A stretch of 64,000 bases of DNA from Riptortus pedestris (lineage: Eukaryota > Arthropoda > Insecta > Hemiptera > Alydidae), in assembly GCA_019009955.1 (NCBI GenBank), contig CM032233.1:90188501-90252500 (forward strand), written 5' to 3'. Both the position numbers and the translations under genes were made by a program. Under the pieces are notes generated by a model. It was not told where the DNA came from and did not search any database. It saw nothing but the letters and a program-made list of their open reading frames with translations. Of the stretch, positions 11,977 to 22,767 are shown piece after piece (within the stretch, counting starts at the first letter, position 1; each line of letters begins with the position of its first letter).

Positions 11977-12065
11977 CTGTTGTCATACCTTTCGGTGGAG
12001 ACCGTCGTTACTGGCTGATCGTCGAGTACAGTGACGACGGTCTCCACCGAAAGGTATGACAACAG
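11977..12065. repeat. Near-perfect 37-bp stem hairpin
   Basis: Arms 11,977-12,013 and 12,029-12,065 pair over 37 positions with one mismatch, around a 15-nt loop. The outer 32 positions are perfect (CTGTTGTCATACC against GGTATGACAACAG). The lack of decay in an otherwise worn region suggests a recent inverted duplication or constraint. The loop and inner left arm also match a segment at 48,163-48,200, in the same reading frame. Confidence 0.85.
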
Positions 12066-12409
12066 TATTATTTATATTGGCGGTTCTAACCCTTTATTTG
12101 AATTACATCAATATCTCATCACACTAAAGGGAATTCCGCTTAAAACAAATCTCGTAAAAATGGAATAGACTCATAATACTAATATTGAAAAAATTTCTTC
12201 TCCACGAAAATATAAAATAATCCTGATTCGGTTGGTTGGTGAAGATTTTAGTTACTAGTGACTTTCCGTGGAGTCCAGATGGCAAGCGCTTTATACCTAC
12301 AAGGGCACTACCGACAAGGCTCTACTAGATGGTAGGCGCCCTCCCTTCCGTACCCCTTAACCAGCTGTACTCGAAAAACCATACCACCTTCACAAACAAA
12401 TATGAAAAA
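12066..12409. other. Unassigned spacer with a word shared with 48.2 kb
   Basis: AT-rich spacer between the hairpin and the next HINE-A. TGGCAAGCGCTTT at about 12,280 also occurs at about 48,198, directly after the segment that resembles the hairpin. The two loci may therefore be diverged copies of one repeat, with about 250 bp extra here. Confidence 0.4.
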
Positions 12410-12781
12410 GTCCGTCACGCAGTGGCTGCGTTAACTAAGCAGATTTCCCCCGTGCGTCGCCTCATAATTTGCATTTACCTCAAAAGGTAAAATTCAATGA
12501 GAACAATATTTGGTATTTAGGCTTCAAATAATGTTCTTCATAATATACCAGCTTACAACATTATTTATAACAATACATTTTCAATAAAATTGGATCTACA
12601 CAATTTTTCGATCAGACTCAAAATAAAAGAGATATTTTTAATTTTCGAAACCCCCCCCCCTCTAAACCCCACGGGTCCGATTTCAGCCATTAACGTACTT
12701 GATTTTTCTTTTTACATTAAACGACTAAATGTCAAGTTTTGTAACCATTAATCAAACATTTCGACTGCCAGAGCGTTAACA

Positions 12782-12871
<90 letters not shown>

Positions 12872-12991
12872 GATGGACCTCATTTTCGTCATCTCCTGGG
12901 TAGGGTCGATGGACATTTGAAGAAATGTTTCAAAAATCGCGTCATGAGTTCGACCTCAATAGCTGATATCCCTTAAGGGAAATCTGCTAAA
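12410..12991 (+). mobile_element. HINE-A, full-length copy
   Basis: Both ends are intact: GTCCGTCACGCAGTGGCTGCG with AAGCAGATTTCCC, and the right palindrome (one change, GATATCCC) with AAATCTGCTAAA. The central microsatellite is (TA)n at about 12,784-12,837 running into (GA)n to 12,866. The left flank is an A-run, as in most copies. Confidence 0.85.
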
Positions 12992-13364
12992 GCAATGCAG
13001 TATTAAACAAATATTCCTTTAAATGTGAAGGATCGAGGGTTTTGAAGAGATGCCAGATTTCACCATCCAGCACCCAATAATGGCTAACAAATATTCTTCC
13101 TGCAACAGTAGATCTTACTTGACTTCCATCTAAATTAAAGTTGGTCACATGAGAAAAGGTTTAGGATGTTCGGCTGTAAAAAAAAATATTATTTTAGAAG
13201 ATTTTATTTGATTTCGTTGGTCTTATTGAATCAAGTTTGGAAACTGGTTATAATGACGAATATCCATAATAATTTGTCTCGTAAACCTATAGATTCCCCC
13301 GGAACGAAATAAGGTGTGCGGTTCATTTATTTCCTGCGGCCTCCTGTGCCACCCAAAGCCATAA
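12992..13364. other. AT-rich DNA without recognised features
   Basis: No gene or repeat is recognised in this gap between two elements. Confidence 0.4.
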
Positions 13365-13420
13365 TTTAGGTGCTCAGTAAACTAAGCAGATATCTCACCT
13401 GCTGCCACGACACACCGATG
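13365..13420 (+). mobile_element. HINE-A left-end fragment
   Basis: GTAAACTAAGCAGATATCTCACCTG is an eroded form of the HINE-A left subterminal block. No right half follows; the adjoining DNA leads into a retrotransposon remnant. Confidence 0.5.
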
Positions 13421-13529
13421 ACGTCATTCTACATAGTATTCGCTTATTCACTTATAATAAGTACCCTATGTAAACAGGGTTGGACGTTTAAGGTGAACTT
13501 GAGTTTTTTTTCCTCAGTTCAGTATCCCT

Positions 13530-14335
13530 GAAATGATATTTATAAAATTTTCTCCTATGTTACAAAGGGAACAACATGCAAACAAAATACGGCATGATCA
13601 AGAAAGTCCCACACTTCAAATACCAGGGAGAATTCATCGAACCAACTGGATCCGAAACAATCTCGCAACAATACCGTCTCTAGAAAACAAAGAAAGCACT
13701 CGGACTAATCCAAAAAATCTACAATAAAAAATGAATGTCAAGAAAAACCAAAATTCGACACTATAACAACGTCAACAAACCGGCAACCCTCTACGCTAGC
13801 GTAACACTCACGCTCAACAAGAAATATGAACATGAAGAAATCAAGAAAGATTAAAGAAAAATTATTCGGAAAATAGTCGGCGTAAGACTCACTCCTGATG
13901 GCTACAGACTGCAATCAATCGAGACAACTGAAAAATACTCCAATATCGAAGTCGGTATTAGAAAAAGACAAATGAAATTCTTCGGACACATAGGGAGACT
14001 ACCAGACACCCGACTAACTAAAAGGATACTAAACTGCATATCATCACTCAAAGGCACAACACCATGGTTAAAAGAAATACAAAAAGACACGCGAAGTGCC
14101 AACATAACTGACACATCAGACAGAAACTCCTTCCGCAACAAAGTGAACAAATGGAAAGTCAAACCAGAGCAAGCAAGACCAAACCCTACAGACCTAAATG
14201 GCCTGATGAAAGAAAATTGGCATTCTCCAACAGAATGAAGGAATATTGGCTAAATAAGAAAAATATTAATAATTGAGCCAAATCGCTTAACGTATTCCAA
14301 TATTGGGAAAATGCGCAATAATAATAATAATAAAA
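13530..14335 (+). pseudogene. RTE-like non-LTR retrotransposon, 3' end of the ORF (5'-truncated)
   Basis: The end of the reverse transcriptase region and C-terminal tail of an RTE-like element. With frameshifts one reads HFKYQGEFIEP, then KTKKALGLIQKIYNKK and RHYNNVNKPATLYAS. An open stretch over 13,9xx-14,238 contains IRKRQMKFFGHIGRLPD and RLTKRILNC. The closing basic tail is PDERKLAFSNRMKEYW in another frame. This order (KYLG-like, LY.., GH..R, basic tail) is typical of the clade. Several stops and frameshifts make it dead. The 3' flank ends in (AAT)n at about 14,316-14,332, a usual RTE tail. Confidence 0.7.
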
Positions 14336-15481
14336 CAAATTCTATACTAAACCAAAAAAAAAATAATAATAAAGAAAAGAAAATGTAATGGGATTATATG
14401 TGAATTTAAGGGAAAAGGAATTCAATTTCTGTATGTTTGTTATTCATGATATATTTGTAGCAAATTATTACTTCCTTTCGAAACTTATATGTGCAAAAAA
14501 GAAATGTGTTTCTTACCCCTTAACAATTTTAAGTGTTTACAGTATTTGAAAAACATCTTCAGAGGTAATACGAGTATCATATTTGAAGAAAAACTATAAT
14601 AATAATAAATCAAATCCTATCCTAACCGAAAAAAAATAAAAATAAAGAAAAGAAAATGTAATGGAGTTATATGATACTAATGTGTTTGAGTACTTGTCCT
14701 TTATCTTTTTTTATTTTTTATTTTTTTTTATTATTTATATCATGTATAAATGACATAAATTCGTTAGTAAAAACGAAAAGCAGCTTATTTAGCAATGGGT
14801 AAATTATGTCCTCTAATCATTCTTCTTTTCATAAATTTTTGTCTTGGTCTTTCCAATAGTTTACAGTCAAATATATGGTTGTATGTCTGTTCTGTTTATC
14901 CATTTAATTTCGTTTTTTTTTTTCAATTCAAATTTTCACTATATTTCCAAAAATCTTTTATACAAATGGGTCAACTCTGGTTTTCTTTCTCATTTACCGG
15001 TCTTATTATAATCTCATTCTATAAAACTTCTTATTTTGCTGCAGAATGTTTGTAACATCATTAAGATCAACAGTGAAAACTATATAATAGCGGCTGGCTT
15101 TTAAAATGAATTATTAGAGAAAGAAATCCGTAGTCGGATTTTCTTTGGATGAAGGATGCTTTGGAAATAAGCGAATGAACTCTAGTTCACCTCATAATTT
15201 ACTCTTTTTATGTAAACATTTTCTTATTAATCCCTATTATTTGTTTTTATTTATTCTTTAGATATTTATATGTCAATTTAAGAACAATGGGCTTTAATTT
15301 CTGTATGTATGTTATTCATGATATATTTGTTGCAAATTATTTCTACCTTTCAAAACTGATATAGGTATATAGATATACAAAAAAGAAATGTGTTTCTTAC
15401 CCCTTAGCAATTTTAAGTTTTATAGTATTTGAAAAACATCTTCAGATGTAACATCATATTGAAGAAAAAAGAAAAACTATA
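14336..15481 (+). repeat. Diverged direct repeat pair
   Basis: A segment at about 14,402-14,597 recurs at about 15,271-15,481. Shared words are TTTCTGTATGT, TTATTCATGATATATTTG, AAAGAAATGTGTTTCTTACC and GTATTTGAAAAACATCTTCAG. A smaller pair repeats AATAAAGAAAAGAAAATGTAATGG at about 14,370 and 14,640. There is no LTR-like TG..CA border or coding frame between them, so this is probably a local duplication with divergence. Confidence 0.6.
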
Positions 15482-16149
15482 GCTGGATGCTTTGAGCCCC
15501 CAGTACTGAAAGTTTAACAAAGAATTAAGTTTAGTTTAGAATGGTGAATAATATATGAAACGTTCTAGATTATGAAAAATGAAATAAAATGAGGTTTTTA
15601 CAAGGCTAAAATCGAAATTTATTTTTGCTTTCTTATATTCATTGTAGTAATATTTTTTAGATAAGGTAATTCGATTTAAACTGTTTATTGCCGGAGGAAG
15701 AAATAAGCATTACCAAATTAGGGGATCAGCTGATTTATTTTACTATTTCTATTACTTCATAAATCAACTTGAAAAGTGAGGAATGTAAACAAAAAATGTC
15801 TTGATGATGAAGAACAAAAAGTGGATACTAAACTAACTTTATCAATGTCTGTAACAGTATCAATATTTTTCACTAATAATCCTTTATTCTGTGTGCTAAG
15901 CATCGGATTAAGATATTATACAACTAATACATAAATAATATATATTTAAGTGTTATTTCAGTGAACATAAGTTGATAATACACCAACTGTTTAAACCACG
16001 GAGAAGTGGAAATTGTAATGTAAATAATATGGCGCACGTTTTAAAGTAATAAAGGTATTATGTTTATTTATAATTTGTAATCTGAACAAATGTTCAATAA
16101 CTACCACCACTGGTTACCAGACTGTTAAATGTGAAAGTAAAAGCGTATG
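15482..16149. other. AT-rich DNA without recognised features
   Basis: No domain-bearing frame or shared repeat seen. Confidence 0.4.
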
Positions 16150-17075
16150 ATATGGGCACCATATGACTTCCTTTTGCGCACATTTAATGAAATAAACAAC
16201 ATTTTTCATTGCGATTCAATTAAAATTATTTAATTTAAAATGATTTTCTATTCTCCATCCAATGCATCGGATGGAAAAATGTGTTAGAACATAATTTATT
16301 GATCTATTCATGATAAACAGAAATTATCATATACATATTTTTTATCTCTAATATGGAGAAATATACGATTTTGTATTTTCTCCTTCCTTTAAACCCATTC
16401 CCTTTAGTCGATTTAGATGAAGATTACAACTAGACTTTACAACAATCCTAAATATGAAATTTCAACATTCCAAGGGTAGCTGTTTTTGTAGTTTTGTGAG
16501 ATACCTACAGACGCCACGCCGAAACTAGTCTAAATAGCTTCAGGGTGGTCATAATTGATAATTCCGTTGAAATCTAAATAAAGTCCGTCACGCAAGGCCT
16601 GTGTAAACTAAGGAGATTTCTCACGTGTGCCACGTATTTGCATTTATTTCAAAAAGTAAAAGTTCAATGAGAATAATATTTGGTATTTATGCTTTATATA
16701 ATATAATTTCATAATATAACAGCTTTTTCTTAATATGACATTAGTAGGAGGGAGGGTTTACTGAAGGAAGAAAACTATAAAACGCAAATATCTCGGTTAA
16801 TAATCAAGATAGTGAAAATACATACAGAACAACATTTATAGAACATTACATTTGCAATAAGATTGGTAAAATACAATTTTTCTATCCGATGCATAATAGC
16901 GGAGATATTAAGAATATCCCAAATGCCGCCCCTCTAACCCCCTCCCCCTCCTACTGGTCGAATATCACCCATTAGCGAACTTGATCTTCCTTTTTAAATA
17001 AAAACATTAAATATCGAGTTTGGTAATGAATAAACGAAAATTTCGACCGCTAGAGTGGTAATAGATATATATATA

Positions 17076-17156
<81 letters not shown>

Positions 17157-17322
17157 TAAAAACATTTTGTGCGGATCTCATCACCTGCTAGGTAGGATCG
17201 ATGGCCATTTGAAGGAATTTTTTGCGTCATGAGTACAACCTCAATAGCTGAATTTCCTCAAGGGAATTCTGCTAAAAACGAAATTTTTCGAAATTACGAT
17301 ACTTTGTACAAGGAAGTAAAAA
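16150..17322 (-). mobile_element. Rep-B copy split by HINE-A
   Basis: Minus-strand Rep-B. It starts with ATATGACTTCCTTTTGCGC near 16,160, includes CAATGCATCGGATGGAAAAA, CAATCCTAAATATGAAATTTC and CGCCACGCCGAAACTAG, and reaches GATAATTCCGTTGAAATCT at 16,575. After the HINE-A insertion it finishes at 17,275-17,322 with ACTTTGTACAAGGAAGTAAAA. The two ends are rough inverted repeats (ACTTCCTT/AAGGAAGT), which defines the family at about 480 bp. Confidence 0.65.
16583..17274 (+). mobile_element. HINE-A copy inserted near the end of Rep-B
   Basis: The left end is GTCCGTCACGCAAGGCCTGTG with AGATTTCTCACGTG, the right end AATTTCCTCAAGGGAATTCTGCTAAAA. Both terminal hairpins carry a few mutations. The central tract is (TA)n followed by (GT)n at about 17,067-17,154. 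Its position in an A-run inside Rep-B repeats the pattern seen at 1.0 kb, at a different Rep-B site. Confidence 0.8.
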
Positions 17323-17526
17323 TGGGCTGCAGGTTGTCTAAGATGATATGTATAAGTCTCTTGCTTCCCATGAATGATGAATTGTTTTCTAAATTCAAAT
17401 TAATTTGTCTGAAATGATTATGATTTCAGGGCAGCCAAAAGGCTTACGCCATTAGGTTTTCCATAGTTTAGTAACACATTGCTTCTGATGCTCTTTCTTT
17501 TCAATTCTAAATACGTACATACATAT

Positions 17527-17720
17527 CTACCTTAGATGTCTTCCCTCCCAGGCCAAAAGCTCTCTTGCTTTCTTTAGTAAAAGTCCACGTTTCACAGTGA
17601 TATACAAGTTTGGTTTTGTAACTTTGTACCTCTGATTTTCCAGGGACACTTCTAAAGTGGAGGTTCCCAGGTAAGAGAAGGTCCCTGGCACCATCCAGGC
17701 ATTAACGTCTGCATTCACTC
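17527..17720 (-). pseudogene. Non-LTR reverse transcriptase C-terminal fragment
   Basis: The minus strand encodes FSYLGTSTLEVS, then RYKVTKPNLYITVKRG and KKARELLAWEGRHLR. This matches the post-thumb region of RTE-like reverse transcriptases (SYLG, then LYKTVIRP-like, then LL.WERK.LR). The middle, including the usual YG.E.W, is deleted. A short dead relic, probably related to those at 18.6-20.0 kb. Confidence 0.5.
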
Positions 17721-18599
17721 AATTCATCTCTATTATTATTTCTTATACTTCGTATGTGTTGTTTATAATTATGAAAAACGTAAGGGTTACTTCTCCGTTG
17801 TGTAAATTGTCTCCATTCAATTTTTATACAACTCTATAACACAAAAAAAAAATTATCGAAAAATTGATAGCTCTTGAAATGCAATAGCATTTGTCAATAG
17901 TCTTTTGGCCAAGGTATTAACTTGTTTTCGGGTCTTATATTTCCTAATTCGAGCAATATACGTAATAAATGTCATACATTTTCTTTAAGTATTCTGAGAG
18001 TTGAAAGAGGAGGAAGTGATTTGTATGTAAATTTTGTGCATGGAGAAATGAAGTTATAAAAGTGTTGACTGATTTGTGTTTCAAGCCAATTTTGTTGGAT
18101 TAAAATAAATAAATTATTGAGATATTTATCCCCTTATATTCTTTAATTTATTTGTAAGCAAATAAAAATAACGCTGTTTTCTGATTTTTCAAACCATCCA
18201 CTCCTTCTCTTTATATCTTTGTAACCTCTGGATGCATTTTAAAGACATATTATGCTGTTGTTTTTTTCATCTTACTCAATTCTCATTGGTTGGTCCCTTT
18301 TTTTCTAACTAAGAATGTGGGGGCCGTGGAAAATATTCGATTTTTTCTCCAAGATTACTTCTTTTGTATGTATACGTTGAGTACTGTTCACAAACACTGA
18401 CTTTCGATTTTTTGATGATCTAAAAAATGAATCAAAAATACTACTACTCGGCCACGCTTGTATCACAAGGGACATTTCTCTGAAATTTATCTAGTTAAAG
18501 GATTATAAAAATAGTTTCTAGTGTCAAAGAATTATTATTACTAATAATAATATTTTTGGACTAGTGTCCATGAAGGGTGGCCAAGGACAGCTAAACACG
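17721..18599. other. AT-rich DNA without recognised features
   Basis: No recognised gene or repeat. Short trinucleotide ATT-rich stretches only. Confidence 0.4.
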
Positions 18600-18990
18600 T
18601 CTTTTGAAGGCAGGATAAGTATTTTCTATTAGTGCCTCTGGCCTTCTATCAAGTTTGCTACTTCTTTATTTAGGTTCCGCTCGATGCTGAGTAGATGATA
18701 ATGGGGCGACGGATACCTAGCAACGAAGACCGTAAAAGTAAAGAAAACTCAATCATATAGCAGTGCACTCCTCATTTCTTTCGTGAGAGCGCACGTTTCA
18801 CTGTCATTCATATACTGTTTTACATGTCAGTTAACAGTTTTACTCGCCAATAGAGGTTTTTTGAATTGGAGACCTTTTTGCAGAGCATAGAGGCATCTGT
18901 TCCCGCAAACATTATAGCTATAATATCAACTTTTATGATGTTGATCTCTGTTACCATCTCTCTCAACTACCTAACAGGTGTAAAATATAT
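18600..18990 (-). pseudogene. Non-LTR reverse transcriptase relic (minus arm)
   Basis: Reverse complement of the reverse-transcriptase tail region, with MVTEI, an ALQK-like stretch (MLCKKVSN), then NDSETCALTKEMRSALLYD in another frame. About 18,868-18,990 is an inverted counterpart of 19,668-19,795, so the same retrotransposon segment lies on both sides of a foldback element. Confidence 0.45.
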
Positions 18991-19432
18991 TAACTTGAGT
19001 TTTCCAATTGTTGAGGGTAAATGAATCCTTATAGGAAATAAAAATGTCTACAGCTGTCAATCCAAAATAATCACTACATCCATTCAATATGACGTTTCAG
19101 CCTATATCGGCCATCTTCAGATAAACCTTTATCAACATCATAACATATTAATAACCCATATGAGAAGCATCATCAGCTCTTTGGATTTATACATAAGTTG
19201 ATTTGTTATAATTATTTTTAAGTGATATTGGATTACTAATATGTTATGATGCTGCTAAACGTTTATCTGAATATTGCCAATATAGACCGACATCATATTC
19301 TAATATATAACGTGATTATTTTGGGTGGACAGCTGTAGACATTTTTATTTCCTATAAGGATTTATTTACCCTCAAAAATTGCAAAACTCAAGTAAATATA
19401 TTTTAATGTAGGTAGATGAAAAAATTAGCTAC
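18962..19432. mobile_element. Palindromic foldback element
   Basis: A near-symmetrical sequence. The left arm runs through AACTTGAGTTTTCCAATTG, GAGGGTAAATGAATCCTTAT and AGGAAATAAAAATGTCTACAGCTGTC. The right arm carries the reverse complement, GACAGCTGTAGACATTTTTATTTCC and onward. The inner halves repeat GTTTCAGCC..TATCGGCCATC-like words. No coding capacity; a long-TIR MITE is likely. Confidence 0.65.
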
Positions 19433-19607
19433 GCTTCCGCTTTAACAATTTTATTCAAACGAAAGAGCGCTTTCGATGCAGTGCATCATCATCAGTGCCC
19501 GAAGGTCCTGGATGTTGACCTGCCGGCTTTTGGAGGTAGACTGTTGGAGTTAGCAACAAGAGTCGTCTAATCAATATAATAAAATTGCTAAAGTCGAAGC
19601 ATAGCCA
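19427..19607. mobile_element. Short MITE with about 30-bp inverted ends
   Basis: The left end AGCTACGCTTCCGCTTTAAC and the right end, read on the other strand, TGGCTATGCTTCGACTTTAGC are imperfect inverted repeats continuing into AATTTTATT. The core contains GAGCGCTTTCGATGCAGTGC and CATCATCATCAGTGCC. No coding capacity. Confidence 0.5.
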
Positions 19608-19667
19608 TTTCTTTCATCAACATACATTAGAAGTCACTTCCACCTGCCAGAATACCAACTCTAAATA

Positions 19668-19990
19668 TATTTTACACCAGTTAGGTACTTGAGAGGAATG
19701 GTAACAGAGAGGTACTGCGTAGAAATTGACATTAGAGCTAGAATAGTTGCAGAAAACAGATGCTTCTATGCTCTGCAGAAAGGTCTCCAATTTTGGGCAG
19801 ACAGCTCTAGATATTATTTGCTATAAGGTGTAAAAGTTGTATAACAACATCATCAGATTTACAGATGACACTGCACTGATAGCAAGGTCAAAAGTATAAA
19901 TGAGTAGAATGTTGCAAGTACTAAAGGATAATTTACATCAGTTTAAACTGAATGTAATTACACATAAAACGAACTAGTAGAGAAGGAACC
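19668..19990 (+). pseudogene. Non-LTR reverse transcriptase relic with FTDD catalytic box
   Basis: Two reverse-transcriptase segments occur in inverted order relative to a normal protein. First comes EIDIRARIVAENRCFYALQK (post-catalytic region), then RFTDDTALIARSKV followed by SRMLQVLKDNLHQFKLNV, which is the catalytic F/Y-x-D-D box and its downstream helix. Both aspartates remain. Stops and the shuffled order show it is a rearranged relic, probably RTE-like. Confidence 0.6.
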
Positions 19991-20140
19991 AAGTCATAGA
20001 AATATTACAAAAAAAAAAAAATTGGAAACGCCATAATTGAAAAATTAAAACAGTTTTGTTACCAACAGATCACCATCAATGAACTAAATGGAACGGTAGT
20101 AGTCCTGAAATTGATAGAAGGTTAGCACAAACCAATCAAA

Positions 20141-20398
20141 AATCACAAGTTTGAAAGTTACCTCTTCGATGTGAAACAAGCTGCAGAAGAAGCTGGGAGG
20201 AAATTATCTGATTCTGATAAACAGAAAATTATAAAGAAATGTCGAGAAGGAATTAGGTGGTTGGAAAATAATACCCTCGCTGATAAAGAAGAATATCAGG
20301 ACAAATTAGAACAACTTCAATGAGAGTGTTCACCATTCATGGCTAAATTACATGGGCAGAGGGGATATGGTACCCAAGATGATGATGAACTTCGATAA
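20141..20398 (+). pseudogene. Hsp70 family C-terminal fragment (pseudogene)
   Basis: An open run encodes HKFESYLFDVKQAAEEAG, then KLSDSDKQKIIKKCREGIRW, LENNTLADKEEYQDKLEQLQ, a TGA stop at 20,321-20,323, then CSPFMAKLHGQRG and a DDDELR end with TAA at 20,396. This is the alpha-helical lid at the C terminus of an Hsp70 chaperone, which closes over substrate held by the beta-domain. The ATPase and substrate-binding domains are absent, so the piece cannot function. It lies directly downstream of a non-LTR reverse-transcriptase relic in the same orientation, which suggests a retrocopy or a captured fragment. Confidence 0.8.
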
Positions 20399-20794
20399 AT
20401 TATAAAAACATAAAACCAAGGCTCCTTAAGAAAGAATGAAAAGAGGTTGTCATCTTGGGTAATTGTTTTATTTTGTCGTATGAATTTAGATGTCTTGGAT
20501 ATCATCCTTAGGCACATTAGTGATGGACTATCTGCTAACCGCTGTTTCCACCAGGAAAGGAGTATAGAAACTTATAGTAGAAGCTCCTGCTACTGGCTGC
20601 AAAATAAAACATTTGCACAAGAGGATAATCTCTCCTATTCTATCTTCATTTGACTTGATTCTTTAATATTGCCTTAAGAATTTAGATGCTTCCTTAAATG
20701 TTTGCAAAGTCGCTCGTTTGTTGTCTGCGGAGCTTTGGTAATAAGTGAGCATTTGTTGAAATTCTCTCACAAGAATATATAAGCAAATAAAAAA
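20399..20794. other. Possible 3' UTR remnant of the Hsp70 copy, otherwise unassigned
   Basis: Follows the Hsp70 stop codon. It has AT-rich sequence with an AAAATAAAAC motif near 20,603 but no poly(A) tract that would prove a processed transcript. No repeat recognised. Confidence 0.3.
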
Positions 20795-20943
20795 GTCCGT
20801 CACGCAGGAGCTGCGTAAACTAAGCAGATTTCCCACGTGAAGTTATACAATAGAGAAATCTCCATACGAGAGCCGAATTTTCGAAAATTGCTTCATGAGT
20901 ACGACCTCAATAGCTGATTTCCCTTAAAGGAAATCTGCTAAAA
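20795..20943 (+). mobile_element. HINE-A minimal copy, 149 bp
   Basis: An internal-deletion derivative. The left 80 or so bases (GTCCGTCACGCAGGAGCTGCG, AAGCAGATTTCCCACGTG, CAATAGAGAAATCTCCATACG) join directly to the right 60 bases (GAAAATTGCTTCATGAGTACG through GATTTCCCTTAAAGGAAATC and TGCTAAA). The TA tract and all internal modules are missing. The flanks are A-rich on the left and AAAC on the right, as for longer copies. Confidence 0.85.
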
Positions 20944-22767
20944 CATAACCAAACGTAGACGTCCTAAATGACGTAAGCTAAACGAAAAGTTGTATCAAAG
21001 CAATGGAAGAATAACGAGTGTGATGCTCGTTTGGCGCATTTTATTGGCTCAACAATTTCATCAAAAATGTATTAGAAGGTTAGATTATACATCATATGGG
21101 AAATGGAGGGCCAAGAAAATCAGTTGTCATGAACCCAATGGTTGCAACTAGTAGGCGTGGCATTTAGATCTTAATGATGATGACTCTATATTCTCCTATT
21201 TTCCTCCTGGGAGAGGCATTGAAGCTGGGTGAAACCCATCCCATAAAATCTATTTATTTCCAATGAATGTTAAAAAAAAATAAAAGAATACGTCAAATAT
21301 TTGTTATTTTCTATAACAAATATAATAAAATGATGATAATTAATTTCTTTACGTATAATAAATAGCAAACTTATATAATGCATTCGTTCCAAAATTAACT
21401 CAAATTACCAGAATATACTTTATAAAATCCATCTATTTAATAATTACGTATAATAAATTGATTTTGTTAGCATTCTAAATATACAGCATGAATTTTTAAT
21501 TTATTGGCGTGCTCTGTCATTAGTCTAAGATTTATTAAAGGATGTAATGCTTTATAAAATGTGAGAAATTTTGCCCACGATTATGTTCGATGTTGTTGAG
21601 GCATGACATTTAATTTCATGTTTAATTTCATTTCAATGTTAGATGCAATGGACCATAATGTGGAAAAAATATGGTAGCTTGAAGCCTTAGAAAGGTCATT
21701 TCAAGTACTTCAAAGAAATAGGTGTTACTCTGTTTTGAAGAATCAAGCGTCAAATTAAATCTATATGATTGTTGGTATGCATGTTTTTTAAAAGCCACTC
21801 TTAAACAGCGAAATTAAAAATACGTCAACAATCATCTTTACAAATAGTTAAAAACATTTCAACAATGGCTAAAAAAAAAAAAAAAAAAAAAAAAAAGAAA
21901 AGAAGAAGAAGTCTTTATAGTCTAAACGCCCATGCGGCTGGCGGCGGTGAAGGCTAGTCAGTAAATCTAAGGAAAAATTAAAATTAATGTTATACTCTTT
22001 AAAACACGTTAAAAGCAACTCATTCCTTATTTTATCTCAAAGTTATAATACTATTCATGAGGTCAAGTTTAAATAGTTAAGCTTACATGGCAAAAGAAAT
22101 AAATAACAAAACAACGTTATGTAGAAAAGAATACACAAAATCTCTATTTAGTGGTATTTCATAATTAGAAGCACATTTCAATTTATGAAATATTGAAAAT
22201 GACACATTATCCATACTTTAAATCAAAATAGTTATCTCACCGAAATAAAGCATGTTTAACATATTCTTCTTGGTCATTGTATGTCAGTTTAAACTTATAT
22301 TTACCCTTCAAAGTTATTTTTTCCAACATTTTTGATATCCCTATGAAAGGTTTGAACATTACCTAGCATAAATTAAAATGAGTTTAAATGGATTCAGCAA
22401 TATCAGTACTGTTCTCAATACCTTCTTCTATTTGCTGAAAGAAATTTGTAAATATACATTATCGTTTCAAGCTGCATTTCACAACATATAGAACATTTAA
22501 ACTTGAACTTATCTTATTGAGTGTTCCGACCTGCGTGACGTCGGGAGCCGCCATCAATACTCCTGATATGTTGTGCAATCCTTTTTCATAGCAACTATTT
22601 GGGCTCTGCAGTGAACTCTGACACGCAATCATTGTACTTCATTCAATAAATAATATATTTGAAGGGATAATTTCATTCAATATTCAATCTTTCGTACATT
22701 ATTTCCAAATATAATTGATACAATAACAAGTTTCTTGAATTTGCATACGATCCTCATTTTGTATTGT
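20944..22767. other. AT-rich DNA without recognised genes
   Basis: Holds an A-run of about 25 at 21,868-21,895 continuing into AAG repeats, which could be the tail of a lost retroelement copy. No domain-bearing frame or shared dispersed repeat was recognised. Confidence 0.4.

Noticed and set aside
14795..15055. 86-codon plus frame beginning MGKLCPLIILLFINFCLG, signal-peptide-like
   Set aside because: It lies between two diverged direct repeats, is made almost only of AT-rich hydrophobic codons, and has no cysteine pattern, motif or splice support.
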